The position numbers were made by a program, and so were the translations under genes. Under the pieces are notes generated by a model. That model worked only from the letters and a program-made list of their open reading frames with translations, did no database searches and was not told where the DNA came from. Source: an uncultured Actinomycetes bacterium (GTDB lineage Bacteria; Actinomycetota; Acidimicrobiia; Acidimicrobiales; Acidimicrobilacustridaceae). Taken from it: DNA of 37,929 nt. Positions 1 through 11,024 of this stretch are shown in pieces. The DNA lies in NCBI GenBank assembly GCA_945957335.1, contig CAMFLJ010000003.1:1-37929 (forward strand), given 5' to 3'. The first letter of the stretch is position 1. Each line of letters opens with the position of its first letter.

Positions 1-988
1 CCACCGGCGCGTGCACGGTGGAGAGGAGCCGGGCGAGCAGCTGCTCGGTCGACAGGCCCTGGGCCAGCGCCTCGTACGACGGCACCAACCGGTGGCGCAG
101 CACGTCGGGGGCGACGTCGAAGACGTCCTGGGGGAGCACGTAGCTGCGGCCCCGCATGAGGGCGAGGGCACGGCCGCCGGCCACGAGGCCGAGGGTGGCG
201 CGGGGGCTGGCGCCCCACGAGACGAGCTCGGCCAGCTCGGGCAGACCATGGTTCGCCGGCTCACGGGTGGCGAGCACCAGGCGCACGGCGTAGTCGGCGA
301 CGGCCGGGGCGACGTGCACCTCCGCAGTGGCCTCCTGCAGGCGGTGGAGCTGCTCGAGCGAGAGGACCTGCTCGGCGTGCGGCGGCCGGGTGCCCATGCG
401 GGCGACGATCTGGGCCTCCTCGGCGGCGGTCGGGTAGCCGACCACCACCTTCATGAGGAAGCGGTCGCGCTGGGCCTCCGGAAGCGGGTAGACGCCCTCG
501 CTCTCGATGGGGTTCTGGGTGGCGAGGACCAGGAACGGCTCGGGCACCTTGCGGGTGGTGCCGGCGATGGAGACCTGGTGCTCGGCCATCACCTCGAGCA
601 GCGCGGACTGCACCTTGGCGGGAGCCCGGTTGATCTCGTCGGCCAGCACGATGTTGGCGAAGACGGGGCCCCACTCGATGTCGAAGGTCTCGGTCGACGA
701 GCGGAAGATCCGGGTGCCGACGAGGTCGGCGGGCAGCAGGTCGGGGGTGAACTGCAGCCGGTTGAACGTGCCGCCGATGACGGTGGCGAGCGTCTCGACG
801 GCGAGGGTCTTGGCCAGGCCGGGCACGCCTTCGAGGAGCACGTGCCCCTTGGCCAGCAGGCCGACGAAGAGGCGCTCGATGGCGCGGTCCTGGCCGACGA
901 TGACCTTCTTCACCTCGAACAGCGCCTGCTCGAGGAGGGCGGCCTCGGCGGTGCGGTCGGCGGGGGTGGCACCGGGCGGGACGGTCAT
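1..988 (-). CDS. MoxR-family AAA+ ATPase, truncated by the left window edge
   Basis: Reverse-strand reading gives LFEVKKVIVGQDRAIERLFVGLLAKGHVLLEGVPGLAKT...LPADLVGTRIF...VLADEINRAPAKVQSALLEVMAEHQVSI...FLVLATQNPIESEGVYPLPEAQRDRFLM (Walker A/B and sensor motifs). Absent from the ORF track because it runs off the edge. Alternative start at 1039. Confidence 0.93.
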   Translation of the reverse strand, partial: MTVPPGATPADRTAEAALLEQALFEVKKVIVGQDRAIERLFVGLLAKGHVLLEGVPGLAKTLAVETLATVIGGTFNRLQFTPDLLPADLVGTRIFRSSTETFDIEWGPVFANIVLADEINRAPAKVQSALLEVMAEHQVSIAGTTRKVPEPFLVLATQNPIESEGVYPLPEAQRDRFLMKVVVGYPTAAEEAQIVARMGTRPPHAEQVLSLEQLHRLQEATAEVHVAPAVADYAVRLVLATREPANHGLPELAELVSWGASPRATLGLVAGGRALALMRGRSYVLPQDVFDVAPDVLRHRLVPSYEALAQGLSTEQLLARLLSTVHAPV

Positions 989-1150
989 GCGGTTCTCCTC
1001 CGGCGGCGGCACGGGTCGGGGCGTGGCGGTGGCGGTCATGGGCGGGACAACACCACGTCGCGCCGAAGAGCACGATAAAGCCGACCATCGCCGCGCGAGC
1101 GGGGCCCGCGCGCCACGACCGGGCCCGTGCGAGGGCTACCGTTCCGCGCC

Positions 1151-1828
1151 GTGCGAGTTCTCGTGGTGGACGACGAGGTCGAGTTGGCCGAGGCCGTGGC
1201 CCGCGGGCTGCGCCGCGAGGGCTACGCGGTCGACGTCGCCAACGACGGCGACGAGGCGCTGGCCAAGGCCTACGTCAACGGCTACGACCTGCTCTGCCTC
1301 GACATCACCATGCCCGGCACCGACGGGCGCGAGGTGTGCCGCCGGGTCCGCGCCGCCGACCTCGACCCGCAGCCCCGGGTGCTCATGCTCACCGCGCGCG
1401 ACAGCCTCGACGACCGCGTCGCCGGGCTCGACGACGGCGCCGACGACTACCTCGTCAAGCCCTTCGCCTTCCCGGAGCTGCTCGCCCGGGTGCGCTCGCT
1501 GCTGCGCCGCGACACCTCGGCCGCCTCGGCCCTCTTCACCGTCGGCGAGCTCGAGCTCGACGACGCGCGCCACGAGGCCCGGCGGGGCGAGCGCCGCCTC
1601 GACCTCACGGCCAAGGAGTTCGCCCTCCTGCGCTACTTCATGACCCGCCCCGGCGAGGTGCTCTCGCAGGAGACGCTCCTCGAGCACGTGTGGGACGAGC
1701 ACGCCGACCCGTTCACCAACACCGTCCGGGTCACCGTCGGCACCTTGCGCCGCAAGCTGGCCATCGACGACGAGGAGCCGCTGATCGAGACGGTGATCGG
1801 CCGCGGCTACCGGTTGCTCTCGCCATGA
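1151..1828 (+). CDS. OmpR/PhoB-family two-component response regulator (MprA-like)
   Basis: VRVLVVDDEVELAEAVARG receiver, LDITMPGTDG, LVKPF, and C-terminal winged helix ending in IETVIGRGYRL. GTG start at 1151. Confidence 0.95.
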   Translation: MRVLVVDDEVELAEAVARGLRREGYAVDVANDGDEALAKAYVNGYDLLCLDITMPGTDGREVCRRVRAADLDPQPRVLMLTARDSLDDRVAGLDDGADDYLVKPFAFPELLARVRSLLRRDTSAASALFTVGELELDDARHEARRGERRLDLTAKEFALLRYFMTRPGEVLSQETLLEHVWDEHADPFTNTVRVTVGTLRRKLAIDDEEPLIETVIGRGYRLLSP

Positions 1829-3135
1829 CCGCGCAGTGGACCCCCCAGGACGGCCGCGAGCCGCGGACCGGTGAGCTGCCCGCCGTGCACGTCGGCCCGT
1901 CAACCGCGGAGGTCCACACCCGCTTCCACTCGCGAGGCGTGCGCTTCGCCGACAAGCTCCCGTCCTGGCTCGGGTCGATCCGGTTCCGGCTCACCGTCGT
2001 GTACTCGACGCTCGTGTTCGGTCTGGCCGGCCTCGTGGTGGCGGCCCTCTACATCGGGCTCAACCACGCTCTCCAGAACCAGCGCATCTCCGGCACGCTC
2101 GTGGAGATCAACGGGCAGACGTTCTTCGCCCCCGCCCAGGCCGACCTCATCCAGCGCCAGGCCTACGAGAAGGCCCTCGACACGCTGCGCGTCTACTCGT
2201 TCACCGCCTTGCTGGCGCTCTTCTTCGTGAGCCTCGTCGTGGGCTGGCTGGTGAGCGGGCGGATGCTGCGCCCGATCGGCCAGATCACCGCGGCGATGCG
2301 GCGCATCCAGGCCAGCGACCTCTCGCAGCGCATCAACATGGGCGGCCCCGACGACGAATTGCGGCGCCTGGCCGACACCTTCGACGAGATGCTCGGCCGC
2401 GTCGACGACGCCTTCGAGAGCCAGCGCCAGTTCATCCACGAGGCCAGCCACGAGCTGCGCAACCCGCTCGCGGTGATCCGCACCAACCTCGAGGTCACGC
2501 TCTCCGACCCCGACGCCGACGCCGACGACCTGCGCCACACCGCCGAGGTCGTCGAGCGCTCGACCGAGCGGATGGGGCGCCTGGTCGACGACCTGCTGGT
2601 CTACGCCCGCAAGGGCACCCTGGCCCTCGAGCGCGAGCCGGTCGACGTCGGCGTGCTGATCTCCGACGCCGCCGACGAGTTCGCCGCCCCGGCCGAGGCC
2701 GCCGGCCAGTTCGTCGAGCGCGAGGCCCCGCCCGGGCTCTGGGTGCTGGGCGACCGCCTCGCCCTGCGCCAGGCCCTCGCCAACCTGCTGGCCAACGCCG
2801 TTCGCCTCGCCCCCGCCGGCACCGCCATCCGGGTGCGGGCCGGTCGTCAGGGCCCGTGGGTGTGGATGTCGGTCGAGGACCAGGGGCCCGGCATCGCCCC
2901 CGAGGACCACGACAGGGTGTTCCAGCGGTTCTGGCGCGGCGACCCCGCCGCCAGCCGGGCCCAGGGCCGCAGCGGCCTCGGCCTCACGATCGTGCGCCAG
3001 ACGGCCGAGGCCCATGGTGGCGAGGTCAAGCTGGTGAGCGAGCCCGGCCACGGGGCCGCGTTCGCCCTGTGGCTGCCGGCCCTGGCCGAGCCGCTGCCCG
3101 ACCCCGCACCGATCGCGCCCGAGCAGACTGCCTGA
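1825..3135 (+). CDS. Two-component sensor histidine kinase (HAMP, HisKA, HATPase_c)
   Basis: ATGA overlap with the upstream regulator. Two TM segments, HAMP region, H-box FIHEASHELRNPLAVIRTNLEV, G-boxes VEDQGPGIAPEDHDRVFQRFWRGD and GRSGLGLTIVRQ. Confidence 0.95.
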   Translation: MTAQWTPQDGREPRTGELPAVHVGPSTAEVHTRFHSRGVRFADKLPSWLGSIRFRLTVVYSTLVFGLAGLVVAALYIGLNHALQNQRISGTLVEINGQTFFAPAQADLIQRQAYEKALDTLRVYSFTALLALFFVSLVVGWLVSGRMLRPIGQITAAMRRIQASDLSQRINMGGPDDELRRLADTFDEMLGRVDDAFESQRQFIHEASHELRNPLAVIRTNLEVTLSDPDADADDLRHTAEVVERSTERMGRLVDDLLVYARKGTLALEREPVDVGVLISDAADEFAAPAEAAGQFVEREAPPGLWVLGDRLALRQALANLLANAVRLAPAGTAIRVRAGRQGPWVWMSVEDQGPGIAPEDHDRVFQRFWRGDPAASRAQGRSGLGLTIVRQTAEAHGGEVKLVSEPGHGAAFALWLPALAEPLPDPAPIAPEQTA

Positions 3136-3333
3136 CCGGACGGGCATCGCCGGCGGGCCAACCCCCAGATCGGGGGCGGCGAGGGGTTGGTGGCTCGACG
3201 ACGGGGGAGGGGATCCGCTGCGGCGCAGGTCGCGTGTGCTTTCGTCGCGCTTTCGCATCGGCGCCCTACCGTGCGCCGTGATGCCGGGCGCCGTGCGCCC
3301 GGACCCGCACGAGCCCCAGGAGCACGAGCCCCG

Positions 3334-4788
3334 ATGAGTTGGGACCACGAGCCGCCCGCCACGCCTCCCGAGCCGCCGACCGAGCCGACACCCCCGTTCG
3401 CGCCTCCGGCCGGGGAGCCCGGCGGCGCTCCCGAGGCCGCGCCCACCGTCGAGGCCCACGACCCGTTCCGGCCGGCCCCCACCGCCGAGGTGCCCCCGCC
3501 GCCGGCGCCGATCCCCCCGCTCACGCCGCCGGCCGCCCCGTCGGAGCCCCCGACCATGCCGGCCGCCCCGGCCTCGTCCGTCCCCCCGGCGACCCCCGTG
3601 CCGTCCACCGCCACGCCCTGGGGCGACCCTGTGGCCCCCGTCGCCCCCGTCCCGCCCGTCGCCGCCGTCCCGCCCGGTGGCGGTGGCTTCGGCGGTCCTC
3701 CCACCCCGCCTCCGCTGCCCCGCCACGACGACCCCGCGCCCCGCAAGCCCAACAAGGCCCTGCGCGTGCTCGTCGCCGCGATCGTCGTCGTCGGCCTGTT
3801 CGGGCTGGGCTTCGGCGTGCGCTCGATCATCGACGACAACGGCACGACCGTCGTCGAGGGTGCCTCGTCGGTGGCGTCGATCCCGCAGGTCACCATCGAC
3901 CCCGGCTCCGAGCCGGTGGCCGCCGTCGCCCAGGTGGTCAGCCCCTCGGTGGTCCAGATCGAGACCACCGAGGGCCTCGGCTCGGGTGTGTTCTACGACG
4001 CCAGCGGCCTGATCATGACCAACGCCCACGTCGTCGGCACCGCCAAGACCGTCACCGTCCGCTCGGCCGAGGGCAAGGCCGTCGACGGGCAGGTCCTCGG
4101 CGCCGACACCGGCACCGACATCGCCGTGGTGAAGGTGAGCGGCCTCGAGGTGCCCGCCGCCTCGCTCGCCACCGGCACCAAGCCCGCGGTGGGCCAGATC
4201 GCGGTCGCCGTCGGCAGCCCCTACGGCCTCGACCAGACCGTCACCTCCGGCATCGTGTCGGCCGTGAACCGCCCCGTCGACAACGACAAGGGCGTGGTCG
4301 TGAACATGATCCAGACCGACGCCTCGATCAACCCGGGCAACTCGGGCGGGGCCCTCGCCAACCGCGACGGCCAGATCATCGGGATCAACACCGCCATCTT
4401 CAGCCAGACCGGTGAGAACACCGGCATCGGCTTCGCGATCCCGATCGCAACCGCCAAGAAGGCGGCCGACCAGCTGGTCAACGGCCAGTCGGTGGCCAAG
4501 GCCGGCCTCGGGCTGAGCGGCCCCAGCGCGACCCCCAACGGCGACGCCGGGGCCTACGTGCAGAGCGTCACCCCGGGCAGCGCCGCCGACCAGGCCGGCA
4601 TCCAGGACGGCGACCTCATCGTCGACGTCGACGGCACCGACATCCGCAGCTTCGACGAGCTCCGGGGCCTGATCAGCTCGCACAGCCCGGGTGAGACCGT
4701 CACCGTCACGGTCGTACGCGACGGCCAGCGGATCGACGTCCAGGTCACCCTGGGCACCCTCAGCACCTCGGGGTCGAGCGGCAACTGA
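3334..4788 (+). CDS. Trypsin-like serine protease with PDZ domain (HtrA/DegP/PepD type), Pro-rich cytoplasmic N-terminus and one TM
   Basis: Catalytic triad context NAHVVG / GTDIAVVKV / TDASINPGNSGGAL; C-terminal PDZ (VQSVTPGSAADQAGIQDGDLIVDVDGTDI). Likely start is the internal ATG at 3334. Confidence 0.95.
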   Translation: MSWDHEPPATPPEPPTEPTPPFAPPAGEPGGAPEAAPTVEAHDPFRPAPTAEVPPPPAPIPPLTPPAAPSEPPTMPAAPASSVPPATPVPSTATPWGDPVAPVAPVPPVAAVPPGGGGFGGPPTPPPLPRHDDPAPRKPNKALRVLVAAIVVVGLFGLGFGVRSIIDDNGTTVVEGASSVASIPQVTIDPGSEPVAAVAQVVSPSVVQIETTEGLGSGVFYDASGLIMTNAHVVGTAKTVTVRSAEGKAVDGQVLGADTGTDIAVVKVSGLEVPAASLATGTKPAVGQIAVAVGSPYGLDQTVTSGIVSAVNRPVDNDKGVVVNMIQTDASINPGNSGGALANRDGQIIGINTAIFSQTGENTGIGFAIPIATAKKAADQLVNGQSVAKAGLGLSGPSATPNGDAGAYVQSVTPGSAADQAGIQDGDLIVDVDGTDIRSFDELRGLISSHSPGETVTVTVVRDGQRIDVQVTLGTLSTSGSSGN

Positions 4789-4855
4789 GCCCGCCGCCCC
4801 CCTCCGGGGGGTGCCCGGGAGGACCCGAGCGGCCCGCCACTAGGCTGGCTCGGCC

Positions 4856-6058
4856 ATGGCGTTCCTGATCGTCCTCCTCGTGGTCCTCGTCGTGCTGGTC
4901 GGCACGGCGGCGGCACTCGTGTCCTCCCGCCGTCGCAGCCGCACGCTGCTCGAGCCGCCGCCCGACGCCCCGCGCGTGCCCCCGGAGGTCCTCGAGGAGG
5001 TTCGCGGCGACGCCGCCCGGGCGTCTGCGGGCACCGACACCGACAGTGGCCCTGCGGTCGAGGAGCTCGACCGTGACGAGCTCGACGCCGTCGTGGCCGA
5101 GGCCGAGGCGGTGGCCGCCGAGGCCGCCGTCGTCGAGGCCGAGCCCGAGGTCGTCGAGCGCCCCCGCTTCCGCGACCGCCTCACCAAGGCCCGCAGCGCC
5201 CTCTCGGGGGCCTTCGGCTCGATCGGTGGGCGGGGCAGGATCGACGAGCAGACCTGGGACGAGCTCGAGGAGGCCCTCATCCGGGCCGACGTCGGCGTCG
5301 CCGCCACCCAGGACCTGCTCGACCACCTCCGCAGCCGGGTGAAGGCCGACGGCCTCACCGACGGCGAGCAGCTCCTCGAGGCCCTCAAGGCCGAGCTCAA
5401 GGCCCGCCTCGGCGGCTACGACCGTGAGCTCGCCCTCACCACCGAGCCCGGCCCCAGCATCTGGCTCTTCGTCGGCGTCAACGGCGTCGGCAAGACCACC
5501 ACCATCGGCAAGCTCGGCACCCGCGAGGCCCGGGAGGGCCACAAGGTGGTGATGGCCGCCGGCGACACCTTCCGCGCCGCCGCCGCCGAGCAGCTCGGCA
5601 TGTGGGCCGAGCGCGCCGGCGCCGAGCTCGTGCGGGGCAACGAGGGCGGTGACCCGAGCGCGGTGATCTTCGACGCCGTCGAGGCCGCCGCCGCCCGCGA
5701 CGCCGACCTCGTCCTCGCCGACACCGCCGGCCGGCTCCACACCAAGGTCAACCTCATGGAGGAGCTCCGCAAGGTGCGCCGCGTCGCCGACAAGGGCGCC
5801 GGCAGCGTCACCGAGGTGCTGCTCGTCCTCGACGCCACCACCGGCCAGAACGGCCTGGTGCAGGCCCAGCAGTTCACGGAGGCGGTCGAGCTGACCGGCG
5901 TCGTGCTGACCAAGCTGGACGGCTCGGCGAAGGGCGGCATCGTCGTCGCCATCCACGAGCAGCTCAACATCCCCGTCAAGCTCGTCGGCCTCGGAGAAGG
6001 CGCCGACGATCTCGTTCCCTTCGATCCCGACGAGTTCGTGGAGGCCCTGTTCGCATGA
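4856..6058 (+). CDS. ftsY: Signal recognition particle receptor FtsY
   Basis: N-terminal TM and acidic region, then NG domain: FVGVNGVGKTTTIGKLG, AAGDTFRAAAAEQL, DTAGRLHTKVNLMEEL, TKLDGSAKGG. Confidence 0.97.
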   Translation: MAFLIVLLVVLVVLVGTAAALVSSRRRSRTLLEPPPDAPRVPPEVLEEVRGDAARASAGTDTDSGPAVEELDRDELDAVVAEAEAVAAEAAVVEAEPEVVERPRFRDRLTKARSALSGAFGSIGGRGRIDEQTWDELEEALIRADVGVAATQDLLDHLRSRVKADGLTDGEQLLEALKAELKARLGGYDRELALTTEPGPSIWLFVGVNGVGKTTTIGKLGTREAREGHKVVMAAGDTFRAAAAEQLGMWAERAGAELVRGNEGGDPSAVIFDAVEAAAARDADLVLADTAGRLHTKVNLMEELRKVRRVADKGAGSVTEVLLVLDATTGQNGLVQAQQFTEAVELTGVVLTKLDGSAKGGIVVAIHEQLNIPVKLVGLGEGADDLVPFDPDEFVEALFA

Positions 6059-6644
6059 AGTTCCTCACCTTCCCCATCAAGGTCCTGATCCGGCTGGTGA
6101 TCCTGCCGATCAAGCTGGTCCTCGCCACGGCGGGGCTCACCTTCCGCGCCGGCTTCAAGGCCGGCACGCTGCCCGTGAAGGGCGGCGTGGTCGCGGGCCG
6201 TGCCCTCGGGCTCAAGGCCCTGGTGCTGTTCGGTGCCGGTGTGGCGCTCGGCGTGTTCGTCGGCCGCAAGCTGGGCTCGATGGGCGCCCAGCTGGCCGAG
6301 GCGTCCTACCCCGACAGCTTCGGCGGCGGGGGCGACCGTGGCCCGGCCGTCGGCGTCGCCACCTACACCGAGGACACCCTCGAGGTGATCGACACGCCCG
6401 ACGGCCCCGTGGTCGAGCTCGTCGAGGACACCATCGAGGTCATCGAGACCGCCGGTGGCGAGGTCGTCACCGAGACCGTCACCATCACCGAGCTCGACGC
6501 CGACCAGGTCGAGGCCATCCTCGAGGCCGAGGCGCTGGCCGAGGCCGAGGAGGAGATGCTCGACGAGGTCGAGGCCGAGATCGACCAGGCCCTGGGCTTC
6601 ACCGGTGGCGAGCTCGGCGTCGACGCCGAGGACGGTGACGCCTG

Positions 6645-6645
<1 letters not shown>
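6055..6645 (+). CDS. Small membrane protein with long acidic C-terminal tail, between ftsY and ffh
   Basis: ATGA overlap with ftsY and 1-bp overlap with ffh. Hydrophobic/basic N-terminal half, then a Glu/Asp-rich tail (EVIDTPDGPVVELVEDTIEVIETAGGEVVTET...EAEEEMLDEVEAEIDQ). Confidence 0.85.
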
Positions 6646-8171
<1,526 letters not shown>

Positions 8172-8329
8172 TAGCCTGACTTGCCCCCACCGGTGGGTGG
8201 GCGCCACCATTGACGGTCGCTCCCGCGCCGTCCGCGCGGCGCCACCGTCGTGCCACACGACGACACGAATCGCCCCGAACGTTCGCTGGAACGGGCACCC
8301 AGATGTGCCCAGAAGAAGAGAGAAACTCC

Positions 8330-8605
8330 ATGGTGAAGCTCCGTCTCATGCGGATGGGCAAGACCAAGCAGCCGACCTACCGCATCGTCGCCGCCGACTC
8401 GCGCTCGCCGCGTGACGGCCGGTTCATCGAGATCGTCGGCCACTACAACCCCCGCACCGACCCGTCGTCGATCACGGTCGACAACGACAAGGCCGTGGCC
8501 TGGCTCCAGAAGGGCGCCCAGCCCACCGAGGCGGTCGAGAAGCTGCTGAAGATCTCGGGTGCCTGGGAGCAGTTCACCGGTCAGCCGGCCGGCGCCGCGT
8601 CGTGA
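8330..8605 (+). CDS. rpsP: 30S ribosomal protein S16
   Basis: [41 protein letters not shown] is a canonical S16 N-terminus. Start is the internal ATG at 8330. Confidence 0.98.
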   Translation: MVKLRLMRMGKTKQPTYRIVAADSRSPRDGRFIEIVGHYNPRTDPSSITVDNDKAVAWLQKGAQPTEAVEKLLKISGAWEQFTGQPAGAAS

Positions 8606-8892
8606 GCGACGTCGACACCGACACCGAGGCCGCCGACGAGGCCGGCCCCGATCTCGTCACCGCGCAGGCCGTCCTGGGCTACGTCGTCAAGCAGCTCGTC
8701 GACGACCCCGACGCCGTCTCCATCGAGCTCGACGACCGCGGCCGGCGCCCCGTGCTGAACGTGCACGTCGGCCCCGGCGACATGGGCCGTGTGATCGGCA
8801 AGCGCGGCCGGGTCGCCCAGTCGATCCGCACCGTCGTGCGTGCCGCCGCCGCCCGTGACGGCGGCGACGTCGAGGTCGAGTTCCTCGACTGA
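8602..8892 (+). CDS. khpA: KH-domain RNA-binding protein (KhpA/YlqC family)
   Basis: [32 protein letters not shown] (GxxG KH loop); position between rpsP and rimM. Confidence 0.93.
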   Translation: MSDVDTDTEAADEAGPDLVTAQAVLGYVVKQLVDDPDAVSIELDDRGRRPVLNVHVGPGDMGRVIGKRGRVAQSIRTVVRAAAARDGGDVEVEFLD

Positions 8893-8899
8893 TCCGGCC

Positions 8900-9382
8900 G
8901 TGACCCTCCTCGAGGTCGGTCGGATCGACAAGGCGCAGGGCCTCCGCGGCGAGGTCGTCGTCACCCTCACCACCACCGAGACGTCCCGGCTCGCGCCGGG
9001 CTCCGAGCTCGTCGCCGGCGACCGCCCCGTGGTGGTCGCCGAGTCGCGTCCCCACCAGCACCGCTGGGTGGTGCGCTTCGACGGGGTCACCAGCCGCGAG
9101 CAGGCCGAGGAGCTGGCCCGGGCCGTGCTGCGGGCTGAGGCCCCCGCCGACACCGACCCCGACGACCTCTGGGTCCACGAGCTCGTCGGCACGGCCGTGG
9201 TCGAGGCCGACGGCACCGAGCGCGGCCTGATCGAGGCCGTGCAGGACAACCCGGCGAGCGACCTCCTGGTCCTCGACACCGGCGCCCTGGTGCCGCTGCG
9301 GTTCGTCACCGGCCGCGACGCCGAGGGCCGCGTGGTGGTCGAGGTGCCCGCCGGGCTCTTCGAGCTCCTCGACGAGAGCTGA
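8900..9382 (+). CDS. rimM: Ribosome maturation factor RimM
   Basis: VTLLEVGRIDKAQGLRGEVVVTLTT...; DDLWVHELVGTAVVEADG (PRC-barrel); position between khpA and trmD. GTG start at 8900. Confidence 0.93.
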   Translation: MTLLEVGRIDKAQGLRGEVVVTLTTTETSRLAPGSELVAGDRPVVVAESRPHQHRWVVRFDGVTSREQAEELARAVLRAEAPADTDPDDLWVHELVGTAVVEADGTERGLIEAVQDNPASDLLVLDTGALVPLRFVTGRDAEGRVVVEVPAGLFELLDES

Positions 9383-9393
9383 TCGGGCCCACC

Positions 9394-10125
9394 GTGCGGG
9401 TCGACGTCTTCACGATCTTCCCCGACATGGTCTCGGGCTTCGCCGGCCAGAGCCTGCTGGGCCGGGCCACCACCAGGGGCCTGCTCGACATCAGGGTCCA
9501 CGACCTGCGCGAGCACACCACCGACGTGCACCGCACCGTCGACGACACGCCCTTCGGCGGCGGCGCCGGCATGGTGCTGATGCCCGAGCCGATCTACGCC
9601 GCGGTCGAGGCCGCCGAGCCGCCCCGGCCACTTTTCCTGCTCGGCCCCGGCGGGCGCACCCTCGACCAGGCCATGGCCCGCGAGCTGGCCGCCGGCGGCG
9701 GGTTCTCGCTGCTGTGCGGGCGCTACGAGGGCGTCGACGACCGCGTGCGCACGGAGCTGTGCGACGGCGAGCTGTCGATCGGCGACTACGTGCTCGGCGG
9801 GGGAGAGGTGGCCGCCATGGTCGTGCTCGAGGCCGTGGGGCGCCTGGTGCCCGGCGTGATGGGCAACGCCGCCTCGGCGGGCGAGGAGTCGTTCTCCGAC
9901 GGGCTGCTCGAGTACCCCCAGTTCACCAAGCCGGCCGAGTTCCGCGGCATGGCGGTGCCCGAGGTGCTCCGCAGCGGCGACCACGGGAAGGTCGCCCGCT
10001 GGCGCCGAGCGCAGGCCCTGCGGCGCACGGTGGCGGCCCGCCCCGACCTGATCGAGGCCCGGGGCGGCCTCACCCCGGACGAGCAGGGCCTCCTCGACGA
10101 GCTCGCCCCCGACGAGGCCCCCTGA
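9394..10125 (+). CDS. trmD: tRNA (guanine-N1)-methyltransferase TrmD
   Basis: VDVFTIFPDMVSGF, DDTPFGGGAGMVLMPEPIYAAVE, LLCGRYEGVDDRVR, SIGDYVLGGGEVAAMVVLEAV. Confidence 0.98.
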   Translation: MRVDVFTIFPDMVSGFAGQSLLGRATTRGLLDIRVHDLREHTTDVHRTVDDTPFGGGAGMVLMPEPIYAAVEAAEPPRPLFLLGPGGRTLDQAMARELAAGGGFSLLCGRYEGVDDRVRTELCDGELSIGDYVLGGGEVAAMVVLEAVGRLVPGVMGNAASAGEESFSDGLLEYPQFTKPAEFRGMAVPEVLRSGDHGKVARWRRAQALRRTVAARPDLIEARGGLTPDEQGLLDELAPDEAP

Positions 10126-10187
10126 CCCGGCCCTGACGGGGCGCTTTGCCGTTTCGGCGCCGGGCCGCGTAGCATGCAGGGTCCCCT

Positions 10188-10240
10188 CATGACCGGTCCT
10201 CCCGGTCATGCGGTGCCGGCGGCCGGTCCGCCGCCGCACC
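10188..10240 (+). promoter_or_regulatory. Two consecutive stem-loops in the rplS leader (candidate cis-regulatory or terminator structure)
   Basis: CATGACCGG(10188-10196)/CCGGTCATG(10202-10210), 5-nt loop; then GGTGC+CGGCGG(10212-10222)/CCGCCG-cc-GCACC(10228-10240), 5-nt loop. Confidence 0.5.
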
Positions 10241-10271
10241 TCACAGAACGCCACGAACGCCAGGAACACAG

Positions 10272-10616
10272 ATGAACGCCATCGACCTCATCGACGCCCA
10301 GAGCCTCCGCGACGACGTCCCCGCCTTCGACGCCGGCGACACGCTGAAGGTCCACGTCCGCGTGGTCGAGGGCAACCGTGAGCGCGTCCAGGTGTTCCAG
10401 GGCGCCGTGATCCGCCGCCAGGGCTCGGGCCTGCGTGAGACCTTCACGGTCCGCAAGGTCAGCTTCGGCGTCGGCGTCGAGCGCACCTTCCCGGTGCACT
10501 CCCCGATCGTGGCCAAGATCGAGGTCGTGAGCCGCGGTGACGTGCGCCGGGCCAAGCTCTACTACCTGCGCGACCGCGTCGGGAAGGCCGCCAAGATCAA
10601 GGAGAAGCGCGACTGA
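10272..10616 (+). CDS. rplS: 50S ribosomal protein L19
   Basis: [60 protein letters not shown] is canonical L19. Confidence 0.98.
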   Translation: MNAIDLIDAQSLRDDVPAFDAGDTLKVHVRVVEGNRERVQVFQGAVIRRQGSGLRETFTVRKVSFGVGVERTFPVHSPIVAKIEVVSRGDVRRAKLYYLRDRVGKAAKIKEKRD

Positions 10617-10708
10617 CGCGTCTGCGTCGACAGCGCGGCACCCACCGGCACGGCCGGCGCGGTGCCCACTCCATCGGGCGGCCCCGGCCGCACGGGGTGA
10701 GGTGACCG

Positions 10709-11011
10709 GTGAGCACCGAGGATCTCGAGGACTACGAGTCCGACGTCGAGCTGCAGCTCTACCGCGAGTACAAGGACGTCTGCCCGATGTTCCGGTACGT
10801 CGTGGAGACCGAGCGGCGCTTCTACCTCGCCAACGAGGTGAACCAGTCGGTGCTCGACGAGGGTGGCCGCACCCGCGTCGAGCTCGAGCTGCGCGACGCC
10901 TGGGTCTGGGACATGTACCGCCAGAACCGCTTCGTCAGCCACGTGCGGGTCGTCACGTTCAAGGACGTCAACATCGAGGAGCTCCCGCGCGAAGAGCTGG
11001 AGCTGGGGTGA
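10709..11011 (+). CDS. DUF2469-family actinobacterial conserved protein
   Basis: MSTEDLEDYESDVELQLYREYKDVCPMFRYVVETERRFYLANEV is characteristic of the DUF2469 family near rplS/yraN. Confidence 0.92.
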   Translation: MSTEDLEDYESDVELQLYREYKDVCPMFRYVVETERRFYLANEVNQSVLDEGGRTRVELELRDAWVWDMYRQNRFVSHVRVVTFKDVNIEELPREELELG

Positions 11012-11024
11012 GCGGGCGCCAGGG

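Noticed and set aside
1900-4683. 927-aa minus-strand ORF opposite the kinase and HtrA genes
   Set aside because: High-GC antisense reading frame; low-complexity Gly/Arg/Asp/Val composition, no domains, fully overlapped by well-supported plus-strand genes.
8186-8197. CCCACCGGTGGG palindrome in the ffh-rpsP gap, considered as a leader element
   Set aside because: Short GC palindrome expected by chance; no further paired structure that I could defend.
8581-10269. 562-aa minus-strand ORF opposite khpA-rimM-trmD
   Set aside because: Antisense to highly conserved translation genes; composition typical of spurious GC-rich frames.
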